From assembly GCA_016584305.1 (NCBI GenBank), contig JACEEZ010018830.1:25441-89440 (forward strand): DNA of 64,000 nt, in the 5' to 3' direction. Both the position numbers and the translations under genes were made by a program. Source of the stretch: Chionoecetes opilio. Taxonomy: Eukaryota > Arthropoda > Malacostraca > Decapoda > Majidae. Positions within the stretch are counted from its first letter, which is position 1, and the number at the start of each line of letters is the position of its first letter. Positions 48,287 to 59,619 of the stretch are shown one piece after another. A model generated the notes under the pieces. It had not been told where the DNA came from. It saw only the letters and a program-made list of their open reading frames with translations, and searched no databases.

Positions 48287-49250
48287 GGCTCCCTATTGCC
48301 TCCGCACTGACCACCTGATGACTATATGTAGGAGTGTATAAATCTCCGTAATGGTAAAGCAGGGGTAATGAGAACGTAACTGCTTTTGTAGTTTATTACA
48401 ACACTGGTAATTTAAGAGTAGCTGGTATCGCGTGCATAACAAAGGTTAGTGGGAGAGGCTGAGCTCACGTCCTCTCGCCTGTGTGGCCGGGGCTGCTCTG
48501 CCTGGCACTGGTGCCGCGCCCGTGGCGGTTGGTCGCTTCAGCCTGGTATGCGCGGGAACCTTTAGGCCTCTCTCTGTTACCAAGAGGCTGACTTAAGACT
48601 AATACATACAGGCACAATAATAATATCCTACATAGGCCCGGTCTCGCTACCCGAGATGTCCTCGTCTCGACAAAAGGAACTGAACAATGGAGATGGGATC
48701 AACCGAGGGGACCACAAAAGAAATGGGCACGAAAAACTACCATATAGATATATATCAGAATAGAAAAGAGGATGAGGACACAGGGAAAGGATTCTACCGT
48801 TAAATATAACGTGGGGGGGGAAACAGAAATTGTGAAAGATCCCGGCATGTACCAAACAGACATATGAGTACGGACAAAAAAATTGAGACCTCATATCTAT
48901 GTAAAGATGACAGGAAAAACATCATATAGGCATGGAAATAGAGTCAGCGGAAATGTGTTACCTCACCCTACTGCCGAAGGAAATAAGGATGGTGGGCTGC
49001 GGTTGCTGGTGGAAGGAGTAGTAGGAGTGTGAAGAAGGAGCGGTTGAGGCTGTTTTGGAGGAGGGAAGACCCTGGAGGACGATGTTAGTGACACAGTTAA
49101 GGCCTTGGAGACATTTCTTAGAGAAATCAAAGGTGGGCAACTTTCTTAGTGCCATCAGTTAGTGAAGGCAACTGAAACCTTATTCCCTGTTACTGACTAT
49201 ACCAGGAAGGGGCCGCAACTTAGGGTCTAATTTGGAGCGTGTGATCGCAA
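48287..49250. other. No confident gene; possibly terminal sequence of Gypsy element 2
   Basis: Includes the end of the dispersed repeat (to ~48,330), then moderately GC-rich sequence. A 65-codon minus-strand frame at 49155-48958 has no recognised motif. It lies where the 3' end/LTR of the Gypsy element to the right would be expected, but no LTR pair was found. Confidence 0.35.
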
Positions 49251-49257
49251 CCAGGGA

Positions 49258-49340
49258 ATACAATTGGGTCCTAAAGAGTTCGTTACCTCATTCATGGCTA
49301 TCCTATCAAGGTCCTTACGGCATCAAATACAAACACCCCT
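49258..49340 (+). pseudogene. Inverted fragment of a Gypsy RNase H segment
   Basis: GTTACCTCATTCATGGCTAT and AAGGTCCTTACGGCATCAAA correspond to the reverse complement of 50,870-50,935 (frame FVTSFMATFKVLTDQNP). The orientation is opposite to the neighbouring Gypsy element, so the locus was rearranged or received a second copy. Confidence 0.5.
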
Positions 49341-49646
49341 TCCTACTTCACCTACTTCAAGGCAAGGACCTTGGACACCGTCTGCCTGTCTTTCCCTGCC
49401 AATGTCTGCCTGTCTTGTCCTCACGTCTAACTGTCTGTCCCTGTCTCACAGCCGTCGTCCGTCTGTCCCCTATCAGCGTCTATTACCCCTGTGTCTCCCA
49501 GTAAATGGCAGACTCCTCAGGGGCAGCGGCGTCTCATTGCCCCCATTAGACCCCGGGAATCGCCTGGGACAAAGACACAAAAATCACCTCGAAGTCACAA
49601 CACGGATGACTCTAGGTGTCTAATAAAGAACACAATGTCACCTACG

Positions 49647-50685
49647 TCAAGTGTGAAGGTTGGAAGCTGACTTATTGTGGTATAGGAGCATATCAGCTTT
49701 AGAGAGGGCAAGTGATTGTTGGATACGTTGGTGTATTTGTTGGAAGTGTGACCTTAGTCTTGACAAAGTCATCATAGTTGTATATAGGCTTAGAAGGTTG
49801 GGACAAAAGATCATAAGGAAGACATTTGTCCTGAGCAAACAGAATGTAATGTGGTGTCTCAGAGACAGACTTGTTGATGGTGGAGTGAGAGAAGCCATCA
49901 CCTGAGGAGCATAGGTGCCCCAAAGGGTGTCAGTGTCAGGAATAATGGAGCGTAAAGTGTTGGGGTTTTACGGTTGCAACTTTTTCTACCAAACCGTTAG
50001 CCACGGGCGAAAGAAAGAAAATTCCCTTTCCTGATATTGAACTTTGGCAAAAGGGAATCAAAAAATTGTTTAAACAAACTCTGTCCCGTTATCAGACAAC
50101 AGAACTTTGGGGGAGTAGGAAAGGCAAGTCACTCATCAAGAAATGCAGTCCACTTTTTTGTGTGAGTGTTAGGCAGGGGAAAAGAAAAAAAAATTGAAAA
50201 ATGATAAACAGAAAACCATTAAATATTGATTTCCACGTTCAGTAAAAGGAGCTTTAACAAATAAATCCCAAAGAATTCCCCCGGGTGCGAAGGCACAGGA
50301 AAAATGAGGATGGGAAAAATGAGCATGTATATTCCCTTTTATTTTTGCACAGGTATGACATACTTAAATATATCATTGATATCCTTTTTTTTCTCATGGT
50401 GAGCAGAAGAATTAAGTCGGTTTGTGAAAGTGATTTTTCCTTGCAGGATTGAAGCTTTGGGTGGTCATGAATTAGTTTAAGGACAGAATGGACATGATTT
50501 GGAGGAATGACAATTTGGTGGATGGACGAGAGGTTCTGCTTGCCTGTAATGGGGTTGCTTTGTACAGAACTGTTCCTGAAGGAGGAATGTGAAGGGAAGG
50601 GAAACCTTAGGATGTCAGAGTATCCCCGATTAAAGTAATAGTGACCTTTGCCCAGGGGGGTCATTGCATTGGGCTGAGAGATCAT
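49647..50685 (-). pseudogene. Integrase fragments of Gypsy element 2
   Basis: The 50,685-50,330 frame has IVIPPNHVHSVLKLIHDHP (start of the HHCC zinc domain) and, slipped, KEKSLSQT..., CKNKREY. The 49,923-49,647 frames have ETPHYILFAQDKCLPYDLL then YNYDDFVKTK and HFQQIHQRIQQSLALSKADM, the post-core region with the HYILFGxDxRLPYDLL motif. The core with the DDE residues is not readable. Confidence 0.65.
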
Positions 50686-50754
50686 GTGAAAAGCGTGTCA
50701 AATTGGAGTTTGCAGGGTGCAAATGTAAGTGCAATTGCGAAAAAGGCATCACAG

Positions 50755-50937
50755 CTACGTTAGCTTTGCCTTAAAATGCACGCAAACTCGGGCTGAAATC
50801 TTAAATTTAAATAGCCATGGGCCATGCGCCCTGCGGCCCGGGCCCTTAAAGAGGTGGTAAGGGTTTTGATCCGTAAGGACCTTGAAGGTAGCCATGAATG
50901 AGGTAACAAAAACTTTTTGGGGACCAAATGACTGCAA
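50755..50937 (-). pseudogene. RNase H fragment of Gypsy element 2
   Basis: FGPQKVFVTSFMATFKVLTD then QNPYHLFKG: the FKVLTDxNPL motif of Gypsy RNase H, with the D retained. The frame ends after ~60 residues. Confidence 0.6.
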
Positions 50938-51639
50938 GGGCTTCGATCCGGCCCACCCCCGTAGTTTTCTCTTTTTTGTTAAGTAGACGAGAGGTACCGA
51001 GGGGGGCGTTGTTTACCATCGTGGTTTTTGCATGGTACGCACCGAGACCAGTGGCTAGCTCAGTGTTGAAATAAAAGGGTTTTAGTGTAGCAGGGTATGC
51101 AAGAACAGGCGCAGAAGGAGAGCGGTTTTAAGAGCGCGAAAGCTTTCCCCTCTGTCAGACCTTTGGGAAGGGCAATCTTTTTTAAGGGTGAAGTGAGGGG
51201 AGAACCGGGGCGGCTATCCTTAAAAATCTGGGGGAATGGGAGCTAAGCCCTCGAAACTACGGACTTGATTACATTGACTGGAGTAGGATTTTAGTGAAAG
51301 CGCTGATTTTGTTTTGAGTTTGAATCCCGCGGCTTTAAATAAGAGGGCCCAAAGAAAGGTAGTTCTTTGCGTAAAAAAACGCGTTTTTGGAGAATTTAAG
51401 TTTCAAGCCTCTTCCCTAAAGACGGTGAAAACTTTTAGAGTTTCGGAGATTTTTCGGGAAAAGTTTAGAGAAAACGATCAAGTGTCAAGGTAGGAAAAAA
51501 GGTATTACCCCACTCCAGTGAATATAAAATTTGTTTTTGGACGTTGGATTTTGGACTTTGGAAGTCGGGGGTGATCCAAAAAAAAAACCCATAGGATGCA
51601 CAGTACTGGAAATTTGCCCCGAGGGTGTAGAAAAAGCAG

Positions 51640-51940
51640 TGTTTTCAGGGCTCTCCGCTAAAGTTCGCTTCCCCCGAAGCCGGACCCAAATCTAAGGTGG
51701 AAAAAACAGTTTTGGTACCTAAATTCTGCAAAATATCCTCGAGGACGGGCATGGGATACCAGAAGGAACAGTCAGTTTGTTGAGAGCTCGAAATGACTAC
51801 AGGAGCCATTCGCCTGAGCTTTTTGGAAACCCAGGAACTTTGGGGCTTTTGAAAGGATGATCGAGTTTTCAATGATTCCTTCATCAGCTTTTCTGAGACA
51901 AGCGATCGAAAAAAAAAAATGGCTTTTATGGGGGCCATGC
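51640..51940 (-). pseudogene. Reverse transcriptase fragment of Gypsy element 2
   Basis: A 97-codon frame with KLMKESLKTRSSFQKPQSSW, VSKKLRRMAP, YPMPVLEDILQNLGTKTVFS and TLDLGPASGEAN. YPMPxxEDxLxxLGxxxxFSTLDL is the Ty3/Gypsy RT block containing the first catalytic aspartate. The next blocks with the YxDD box are not in frame here. Confidence 0.75.
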
Positions 51941-54250
51941 GATCGCTGGTTGTAGGCGGGTTTGGGTATCTTTCATTATTTTGATTTTATAAAGTGACGA
52001 CGTTGGTTTTTCCCTATGCCTCCCGGGGAGAGCCCAAAATACTCCTAAAGTCGGTCAAGAGTTGAATAAGCTCACCCGTGAATTGGATGGTCTGGGGTTT
52101 GCACTGACTTGAAGGTCAGACAAATTTGGAGATCTTGAACTGAAATGGATTTAAACTGAACTCGTGGACTTTTGTAAAACATTCGGTGACAAAAATCAGC
52201 TGGGTAAGAAAAAGTGAACAAAGCCGTGTCCACAAGGAAGAGGGAAACTTTGGTGACGTTAACCACTAAAGGTTTGATCTGCATGATTTTTGAGTCTGCC
52301 AGCCCCGGGGGGAACAGCTAAAAGGGAATGACTGACTGACTCGGGAGAGACAGGGTCGACGCTCGAAATGCCTTTTACCGGAACGTCTACAATGTGCATG
52401 AGTGTGGAAGTAAACGGGGGACTAGATAAAGCGTGACAGTGCTTAGCTTTGTTTTTAAAAACCCTTTGAAGTGAGGCTTCTGGAAGTGGGGTGGGTTACT
52501 AGAGAAAAAACGTCTTGGTTTAAAAACGGACAAAAAGTATTATTTTTCCCTTTTTGAGCGAAAGGGCGACCAGGGAACGACGAGGTGGTCTGGATAGTGA
52601 ATTTTTTGTTAGTCATGGAAAGGGGAGAATAGGAATAAAAAACATTTGATCAGAGATCTGTGGGTAGGAGTGCATGGGAATAAATAGCTTGTGAAGATCT
52701 GAGAGTTCATGTAGGAGAGGAGACAAGTTGTGTGAACAGAGTGGGAAAAAGTCTAGTTTTTTCAGGATCTCTGGAATGAAAGTTCACGCCAAAGATTCCA
52801 TGCAACGTGGATAGAGATTATTTCATTGGGGTTAGGCAGGAGGAAAATGAGAGTGTCAGTGGAATGGTTAGCCGTCTGCTATATAGTAAGTCAGGCTGAA
52901 GGGGCAAGTCAGGAAAAAGGTAGTGTCAAAATAACTTTATAGAGTGTGAGAGCGTCCCATGGGTCCCACAAAGTTGCAGGTCAAAAGGTTCTAAAATGAT
53001 TAATTTCGATGACCCCACAGAGATTTTTAAAAAAGCACTCTTTAGTCATGAATTTACTGAAAAACCGTATCAAAAAAAAAGGTGAAGTAGTATGGTTGAT
53101 TTCAGCTTGAAAAATCATTGGGTCCCCCCTAAGGGGTATTAGAAATGGAAACAAAGGGGAATCTGTGTGCCCTGGCTCTTTTGCTGGGAGGGGGCCCGTG
53201 GCGTGATGTCATTGAGGGTTTGTTGCTGTAAATGGTGAGGAGATTGGCCCTTACGACAGTCAGGGGTTTTTTGTGTTGCTGTGATAGGGGGAGGTTTTTT
53301 CCTGCACGACAGTCAAGATGTTGTGCCCAAATACCATGGTGTCACAAAAGCGTGGAACAATTGGGGTTGGAAAATGACATTTCTGTTAAGCAAGCTTATC
53401 GTGTTCTTTGTTTTTTGCAGTAATAGCAGTAAGAGGCGGGGGTGAGGAAAGACCGGAATATCGTGATTGAAGATGAACTTTTTGCCCTTGACGAGTTTTT
53501 TGGGGGGGGACGTGCGTTTGGGGAAGGAGGAGAGAAGTGCTTCGGGGTTTGGTGGTGTTTGTGTTGTGTAGATAGGGCAGCAGACCGAAGAAGTGCTTGG
53601 TTGAAAACACTAAGACGAAAAGCCCCTAAAAATTAGAAGAAAATTCGGTTAAGTGTGTTTTGTGGAGAAAGTTAGGTTTTTGTCAGATCCCTGTTTTGGT
53701 GGAAGGTGTATGAGAAACAGTAGTGTAGTAAAAAAAAGGTTTTCCCTACAGCTGAAGATCATTTTTCCATCATCCCCAAACCCCTTTCCAAAGATTCCAG
53801 CGGTCTTTAAAGTCAAATTTGAGTTGGAAAGATTTTTGCAGGTGACAAACTGGAATTTGGGGTTTTGTTCTTGCCTTCTGGTTGTCGGCAAGTGTAAAAA
53901 TGGGGAGGTACCGGACTTTTGGGCTGCCCAAAAAAATTTGTTAAATTTAGCTTTGTAGAATCATAGGTCTTAAAGGTGGGGAATAAATCCTGAAAGGGAT
54001 TGTCCTGCGAGGGAGTCGATAAGTCAAGCGGCACTTTAGTTGAGTGATTTTAAGACATCGACAGTGAGTTTTGACGTCCGATCTCATCATTTCATCCCCA
54101 AGCGAATATGTACGGAATATTTGCGCCGAAATTTAGGATAGGAAGGAAAATTCATGCACCAGAGTACGGAGGCTTGTCCTGGTGGGGCGGCATGAGACAG
54201 GACAAAAGTGTGGGGAAAAAGCCGAAAGGAATGAAAAAAATTAGAGAGTA

Positions 54251-55126
54251 AGGGGAGGTCCCCAAGATACGAGCAGTTAGGGGCCACCTGGATACTCGTA
54301 AAAACGAAAAATTGTATAACGAAACCATAACTAAAGGTAAAATTAGGTTTTTTTCCAGGCCCCATCTTTAAAAAAAAAAAATTTAAAAAATAAAAAAAAA
54401 AGAATTTCAAGCTAAAATAAAAATGTGCCCAAAACAAAAAACACACAGCGTCATATTCCCCCACTGTCTACCTATTTTGTAGAAAAAAAATTCTGAAAGA
54501 GAAAATAGCACACAAAAAACATAACTACATTAATTAAAATAAAACATGATAACAAGCAAAAAAAAAGTTTATGAGGGGACGCCCCGGATACAAGAGAAGG
54601 TAGTGTAGCTCCCCCAAGGGTTGGGGGCCCACACCCGCTAATTTCCCCTAAAGGTCAGGCCGCCCCATATCTTAATTACCCCTTTAGGCACGCCTTGCTA
54701 GGGGGGACCGATGGGGCAAAAAAATCCCCTTTGTCCAGCCCCGGAGTCCTGTATTTGGCAGTACCTACCTACAAGACGAGGCAACACATACTCCTTCCTG
54801 TGTTCCCCGGGCATCACTCCGTTGCTTACCTAATTCCCCAAAACCCTAAAAAACTTGTGTGGAACCTGTGTTAGGTAGGTTAAGGGGACAAGGGGGGTGC
54901 GCAGCTCTTCCACTGCCCCAAACCGTTCTGCACACTGAATCTTGTACATCATCATAAGCCCAGATGCATAGTGGTAGGGCCGCGATTTTGAACTTGGTAA
55001 ATTTTTCTCACCCCCGTTTGAATGTCGTAATTTGGGTTTTCGATCTCGTATATGAAAAAAGCCCTTTAAATTTTCAGCCGTTCATTGATTTTTCGTATAC
55101 CCAATGCTGTATAACGGGACCTCCCT
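54251..55126 (-). mobile_element. Tigger-like MITE (family A), copy 6, low-quality sequence
   Basis: Reverse orientation: AGGGGAGGTCCCCAAGATAC on the left and TATAACGGGACCTCCCTTAC on the right, with the shared CTAAAGGTCAGGC and AAAGAGAAAATAGCACACAA blocks. Many extra or missing bases relative to the other copies. Confidence 0.8.
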
Positions 55127-55925
55127 TACACAAAGTTTTGATGAAAATAAAACAATAAAAACAATAATAAAAATAATAGTACGTAAAAAGAAAGCCCTGC
55201 AACAAACGTGAATAAAAAGGAAAACAGCAGGTAGGTGGGGGGGGGTTTCAGTGTATCATCTGGGAAAAAAAAGAATAAAAAGTTAATGAAAGAAAGAAAG
55301 TAAACACACTCTTACAAAAACCGAACATGCGTATTTTCCGTGAGTCCAAAGGGTGGCGTGTCCCGGGGGAGATACACGAAGAACGGGGCACAGTAAAGGG
55401 AGATCAGTAACACAGTCACACGCGGGTGAAACAGGGCCCCGGTCACCTACTGTAGACAACAGTAAAAATGCCCGAACAACTTTTTTTTTTTTGTTTCAGA
55501 GTGTGGTGGCGTTTAAAACTTAATTTCTAAAACCATGATTTCGGGAAAATTAGAAGGGGGTTCTGGAGAGTCTGTGCATTTTGTGTCTTTATCTGGACTA
55601 GTAGGTTAAAAGAAAAAAATGACAAAATATCTACAAAGTGGTACCAACAGTGAGTCGCCATCTGTGTTTATTTTCTGATGTGTACGTGTCGTCGTCGCCC
55701 CAAAAAAAAAAACCCCGTAGTGAAATTTGAAATGTATTACTTTAGATAAAAGCATAAAAAAACGCGAAACAGAGTAGATTTACAGTCATGATATAAATAT
55801 GTGTATCATTTAGTGGCATAACAAATAGTAGTGATGCTATAAAATTTGTAAAAATTTGGGGCCTGGCGACATGACTGCAGGTGGCGACTTTTCTGTTATC
55901 TAGGAAGGGAAAGGGAGGGGGGGTT
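55127..55925. other. No recognisable feature
   Basis: Purine/poly-A-rich, noisy sequence with AATAAAAACAATAATAAAAA runs. No coding frame or repeat structure beyond low complexity. Confidence 0.4.
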
Positions 55926-55929
55926 AGGA

Positions 55930-57365
55930 TGTGTGTGGAGGTACAGGGCAGTTAGGAGTGTGTGGTGAGTGTACAGGGGAGTTAGGAGTGGGTGTGAGTG
56001 ACAGGGCAGTTAGGGTGTGGTGTGAGTGAAAAGGGAGTTAGGGGGTGTGTATGTGAGTGTACAGGCTTAGGAGTGTGGTGTGAGTGTACAGGGCAGTAGG
56101 AACTGTGTATGTGAGTGTAAGGGCAGTTAGGGGGTGTGTGTGTGTGTACAGGGCAGTTAGGGTGTGTTGTGAGTGTACGGGAGTTAGGAGTGTGTGTGTG
56201 GTGACGGGGGAGTTTGGATGTGTAGGAGGTACAGGGCAGTTTTGGAGTGTGTGTGTGAGTGTACAGGGCAGTTAGGAGTGTGTATGTGGGGTACGGGCAG
56301 TTTTGGAGTGTGTGTGTGAGTGCAGGGCAGTTGGAGTGTGTGTGGAGTGTAAGGGGGTTTTGGAGTGGTGTGGAGTGTAGGGGGGTTAGAGGTGTAGTAA
56401 ATGTACAAAGTTAGGGGTGTGGTTTGGGTTTTCAGGGGAGTTAGGAGTGTGTGTGGAGTGTACGGGCAGTTAGGAGTGTGTGTGTGAGTTACAGGGCAGT
56501 TTGGAACTGTGTATGTGAGTGTACAGGCAGTTAGGAGTGTTGTGTGTGGTAAGGGCATTGGAGTGTGTGTGTGAGTGACAGGGCATTAGGGTGGTGTGGA
56601 GGTACGGGCAGTTAGGAACTGTGAGTGAGTGTACAGGGCATTAGGAGTGTGTGGTGTGTGTACAGGGCGTTTTGGAGTGTGGTGTGAGTGTACAGGGCAG
56701 TTAGGATGTTGTGTGAGTGTACGGGCAGTTAGGGGTGGTTGTGATTTTACAGGGGGAGTAGGAGTGGTGTGTGAGTGTACCGGAATTTGGAGTGGGGTAG
56801 TGTACGGGCAGTTAGGAGTGTGTTGTGAGTGTACGGGGGTTAGGAACGTGTTGGAGTGTACAGGGCAGTTAGGAGGTGTGTGTGATGTACAGGGCAGTTA
56901 GGAGTGGTGTTTGGTGTACGGGCAGTTTGGAGTGTGTGTGTGTGTGTACAGGGGAGTTAGGAGTGTGTGTGTGAGTGTACAGGCAGTTTGGAGTGTGGGG
57001 TGTGAGGTACAGGGCAGTTAGGAGTGTTGTGTGGTGTACAGGGCAGTTGGGTGTGTGTGTGTGTGTACAGGGGGAGTTAGGGTGTGGTGTGAGTGACAGG
57101 GGAGTTAGGATGTGGTGTGAGTGTAAAAGGGGTTGGAGGGTGTGTGAGTGTACAGGGCAGTTAAATGGTTGTGAGTTACAGGGCAGTTTGGATTGTGTGT
57201 GTGTGTACAGGGCAGTTAGGAGTGTTTTTGTGAGTGTACGGAGTTTGGGGTGTGTGTGGAGGTACAGGGCAGTTAGGAGGTGTGTGTGAGTGTACAGGGG
57301 AGTTAGGAGTGGTATGTAGTGTACAGGGAGTTTGGAGGTGGGGTGTGAGTGTACAGGGGGAGTTG
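55930..57365. repeat. ~30-bp GT-rich minisatellite, ~48 copies
   Basis: Unit GTACAGGGCAGTTAGGAGTG-TGTGTGTGAGT repeated over 1.4 kb with frequent single-base losses. Cysteine/valine-rich frames across it are repeat artefacts. Confidence 0.95.
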
Positions 57366-58059
57366 GTCCATTTCCATTTTAGCTCGACTCAAAATCAATA
57401 ATCAATCTTGGCCCCCCTATGCCCCCAAAGATTGATGATTGATTGATGGGGCCAGAGAATCTTTAATTATGGATTTTTGCGCTAGGCGTGTTCCCAAAAG
57501 CCTTTTAAATGGCGCAAATTTTGGTGTTTCCAAAAACCTATGAAATCAAAGCCCCCGAATATGGTTATATTATTTTATTTTGTTTATTGTATTCTTTTAA
57601 TTTTTTGGGGTGAACGTAAGTTCCTTAGCCCCCAGTGCCAGAAAGGGAAGACACGACCCGGAATTTCCTTTTCCAAAACAGCTCAAAAGGCAGTGGGGTT
57701 TGAGAGACACAGGTGGTGGGGAACTCCTCAGTAAAGAGGCCCAAACTTTAATAATTACTTCATGAAAAAGGGAAAGTAACATGGCGAAGATGGGGCTGCT
57801 ACACTGATAAAATACATCTAACTTTCCTTAAGAAATGCAATCTTAAAGCCATCTTTAGGCTGAAGTCAAAGATTTTTTTACCAGCTTCCTTTCTAGTGTA
57901 TTTACCCCGGTTTTTTCCCAACCGTTATGCTAAGTTTGGGGGACAAGAATCCCCCAGGTATGAAAAAGATTTTTTTTTAGCCCAACCAAAACACCCCTAG
58001 TAAATAAGGTCTTGGGTGTGGAAGGCCAATGCCCTGTCTTTGGGTGTAGTTGCAGCCTT
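57366..58059. other. No confident feature; noisy sequence
   Basis: AATCAATAATCAATCTTGGC and GATGATTGATTGATGGGGCC (57,395-57,450) form a short hairpin. Stretched homopolymers are common. No supported gene. Confidence 0.4.
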
Positions 58060-58063
58060 TGTA

Positions 58064-58514
58064 CAGGTTGAAGTTCCCAAGACTCGGCAACACCCAAAAC
58101 TCGGCTATGGTTCCGGATTCTCCAAAACCCGGCAGAACACCCAAAACCCGGCGCGTAGTTGCCGGGTCGGCCGCTGGGTGCCACCACACTAGGCCGCTTG
58201 GTTTCTCCCGCCGATTTGTTTGTTGTTATTGTTCAGTGGTGTTGTGACTGTTGAGTTGTGTACACTGTTATTTTGTGTACTTCTACAGGTCTGTTATTGG
58301 TATTATGGCTCCCAAACGTCCAGGAACACCTACTGGTGCAAGTGAAAAGAAAAGGAAGAACAATGTGTTAACTATTTCTGAGAAAATTGACCTTTAGAAG
58401 AAGTTGGATGCTTTTTTCCCCCTTAATATATCTACGTTCTAAAAGTCGGAAAATTCCATTACTCGGCTCGGCGCTGGTCCCGAGGTTGCCGAGTTTGGGA
58501 ACTTCAACCTGTAC
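58064..58514 (+). mobile_element. Tigger-type element (family C), copy 2, internally deleted
   Basis: CAGGTTGAAGTTCCCAAGAC to AGTTTGGGAACTTCAACCTG with TA on both sides. It matches 43,460-43,966 closely. The ATG at 58305 opens MAPKRPGTPTGASEKKRKN and stops after SEKIDL. Non-autonomous. Confidence 0.85.
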
Positions 58515-58658
58515 TAGCACTGTCCCATGCATAATTTTCTTCTCAGGAATCCGCAAGCCTGGTAAACTACGGTGAGGATGAATTCCTCTTTTCCGTGTCT
58601 TCACAGATAGTTACAATTTTGGATCTAATCAATGAGTCAGCACAGTATTGCCATATCA

Positions 58659-58664
58659 TTTATT
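58659..58664 (-). terminator. Polyadenylation signal AATAAA of the MADF gene
   Basis: AATAAA on the minus strand, 10 bases downstream of the TAA stop of the MADF-type frame. Confidence 0.6.
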
Positions 58665-58673
58665 GGCTTTCAC

Positions 58674-59459
58674 TTATACTTGATTTTGTGTTTCAAGGTG
58701 GTACTTTTTCAGGCATTCTGTTACCACGGACATCAGTTTTTCAGTACACTCCATCTTGATGTGTTGATGTGTGTCTGGAACATATTTCATGCAGGACATC
58801 ACTGACTGTGGGGCCATGTCTGGAACAACCTCTACAGGTCGTTTTTCTTGGGCTTTCATCATACTTTGCACACACTTTAATGCCTCTACTAAAGTTTCTT
58901 GAACCATTTTGTTATTGTGTTTGCATTTTTCTTGTTTACTTTGGCTTTCTGGAGTCCATGTTGTCCATGTGGGTGTAGCCGGTACTGATGGTTTGGCTGC
59001 CGCTGTATTGGATCCCTGGCATGAACTAGAGCTGGGAGTAGGAAGCTTCACTAGTGGAGAGGGTGCACTCCTACTTGTGTCCTCTTCCTCTTGCATAGCT
59101 TCTTGGGCTGTCCGTTTTGTTGAGTCTTGTGGTGAGGCAATTTGTGAGGCTGCCGGGGTGATGGCGAGTGAACTAGGAAGGAATTTGCCAATGAAACGTG
59201 TGTCTTCTTTCCCACTGGCCTCCATAAGACCTTCCAGTGTACCTTCATAAATGATTTCAGCTGTGTCTGGTTGTGGCTGGAAGCTGTCCACTGTTGGGGC
59301 ATTACTGTGCACAGGAGTCATGAATGTGCACGCATCAAAATATTCCCACTTGGGAGTCACCTTCCCTCCTGACCCACTGGGTGTCCTCTCTACTTTTCGG
59401 AGCTGCGTCTGGAAATGCACACGCCACCTGACGATGACATCATCTGAAAAAACATCCAT
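58674..59459 (-). CDS. MADF/Myb-SANT-like protein, last exon (host gene or Harbinger accessory gene)
   Basis: 261 intact codons from the ATG at 59459 to TAA at 58674. The first ~45 residues (VIVRWRVHFQTQLRKVER, TPSGSGGKVTPKWEYFDAC) are the C-terminal half of a MADF/Myb-SANT-like DNA-binding domain. The rest is a low-complexity Ser/Pro/Gln linker and a helical, charged C-terminus (MVQETLVEALKCVQSMMKAQ). The domain is only half present, and TTTTTTCAG ending at 59444 is a good acceptor. The real exon therefore probably starts at 59443 with earlier exons to the right. An AATAAA lies at 58659-58664, ten bases after the stop. It could be a host transcription factor or the Myb-like second gene of a PIF/Harbinger transposon. 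Confidence 0.7.
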   Translation of the reverse strand: MDVFSDDVIVRWRVHFQTQLRKVERTPSGSGGKVTPKWEYFDACTFMTPVHSNAPTVDSFQPQPDTAEIIYEGTLEGLMEASGKEDTRFIGKFLPSSLAITPAASQIASPQDSTKRTAQEAMQEEEDTSRSAPSPLVKLPTPSSSSCQGSNTAAAKPSVPATPTWTTWTPESQSKQEKCKHNNKMVQETLVEALKCVQSMMKAQEKRPVEVVPDMAPQSVMSCMKYVPDTHQHIKMECTEKLMSVVTECLKKYHLETQNQV

Positions 59460-59619
59460 GATGAGCCATTTTGGTTTGACAAGACTGTGCACTATACACA
59501 GTACCAAAACCCTTGGCCATAAACAAGGGAAATTCAGTCATGCAATTAAAAATACCATATTGAGATGGTTGGGGGGGGTTTGCAACCCTTCCCTGTAAAA
59601 ACTAAACTAGCCACAAACA

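Larger units (their letters stand above)
49647..54060 (-). mobile_element. Ty3/Gypsy retrotransposon 2, badly eroded
   Basis: Minus-strand frames in Gypsy order: Gag-like with a Cys pair (about 53,600-53,390, ASYCYYCKKQ-type), protease (SLFLVDTALFTF, about 52,230), reverse transcriptase, RNase H, integrase zinc and core/C-terminal parts. The sequence has many homopolymer slips, so frames are broken every 100-200 bp. No LTRs were identified. It is uncertain how much of the damage is assembly error. Confidence 0.65.

Noticed and set aside
56084..57289. VRxVYRAVG-type open frames
   Set aside because: Translation of the ~30-bp GT minisatellite.
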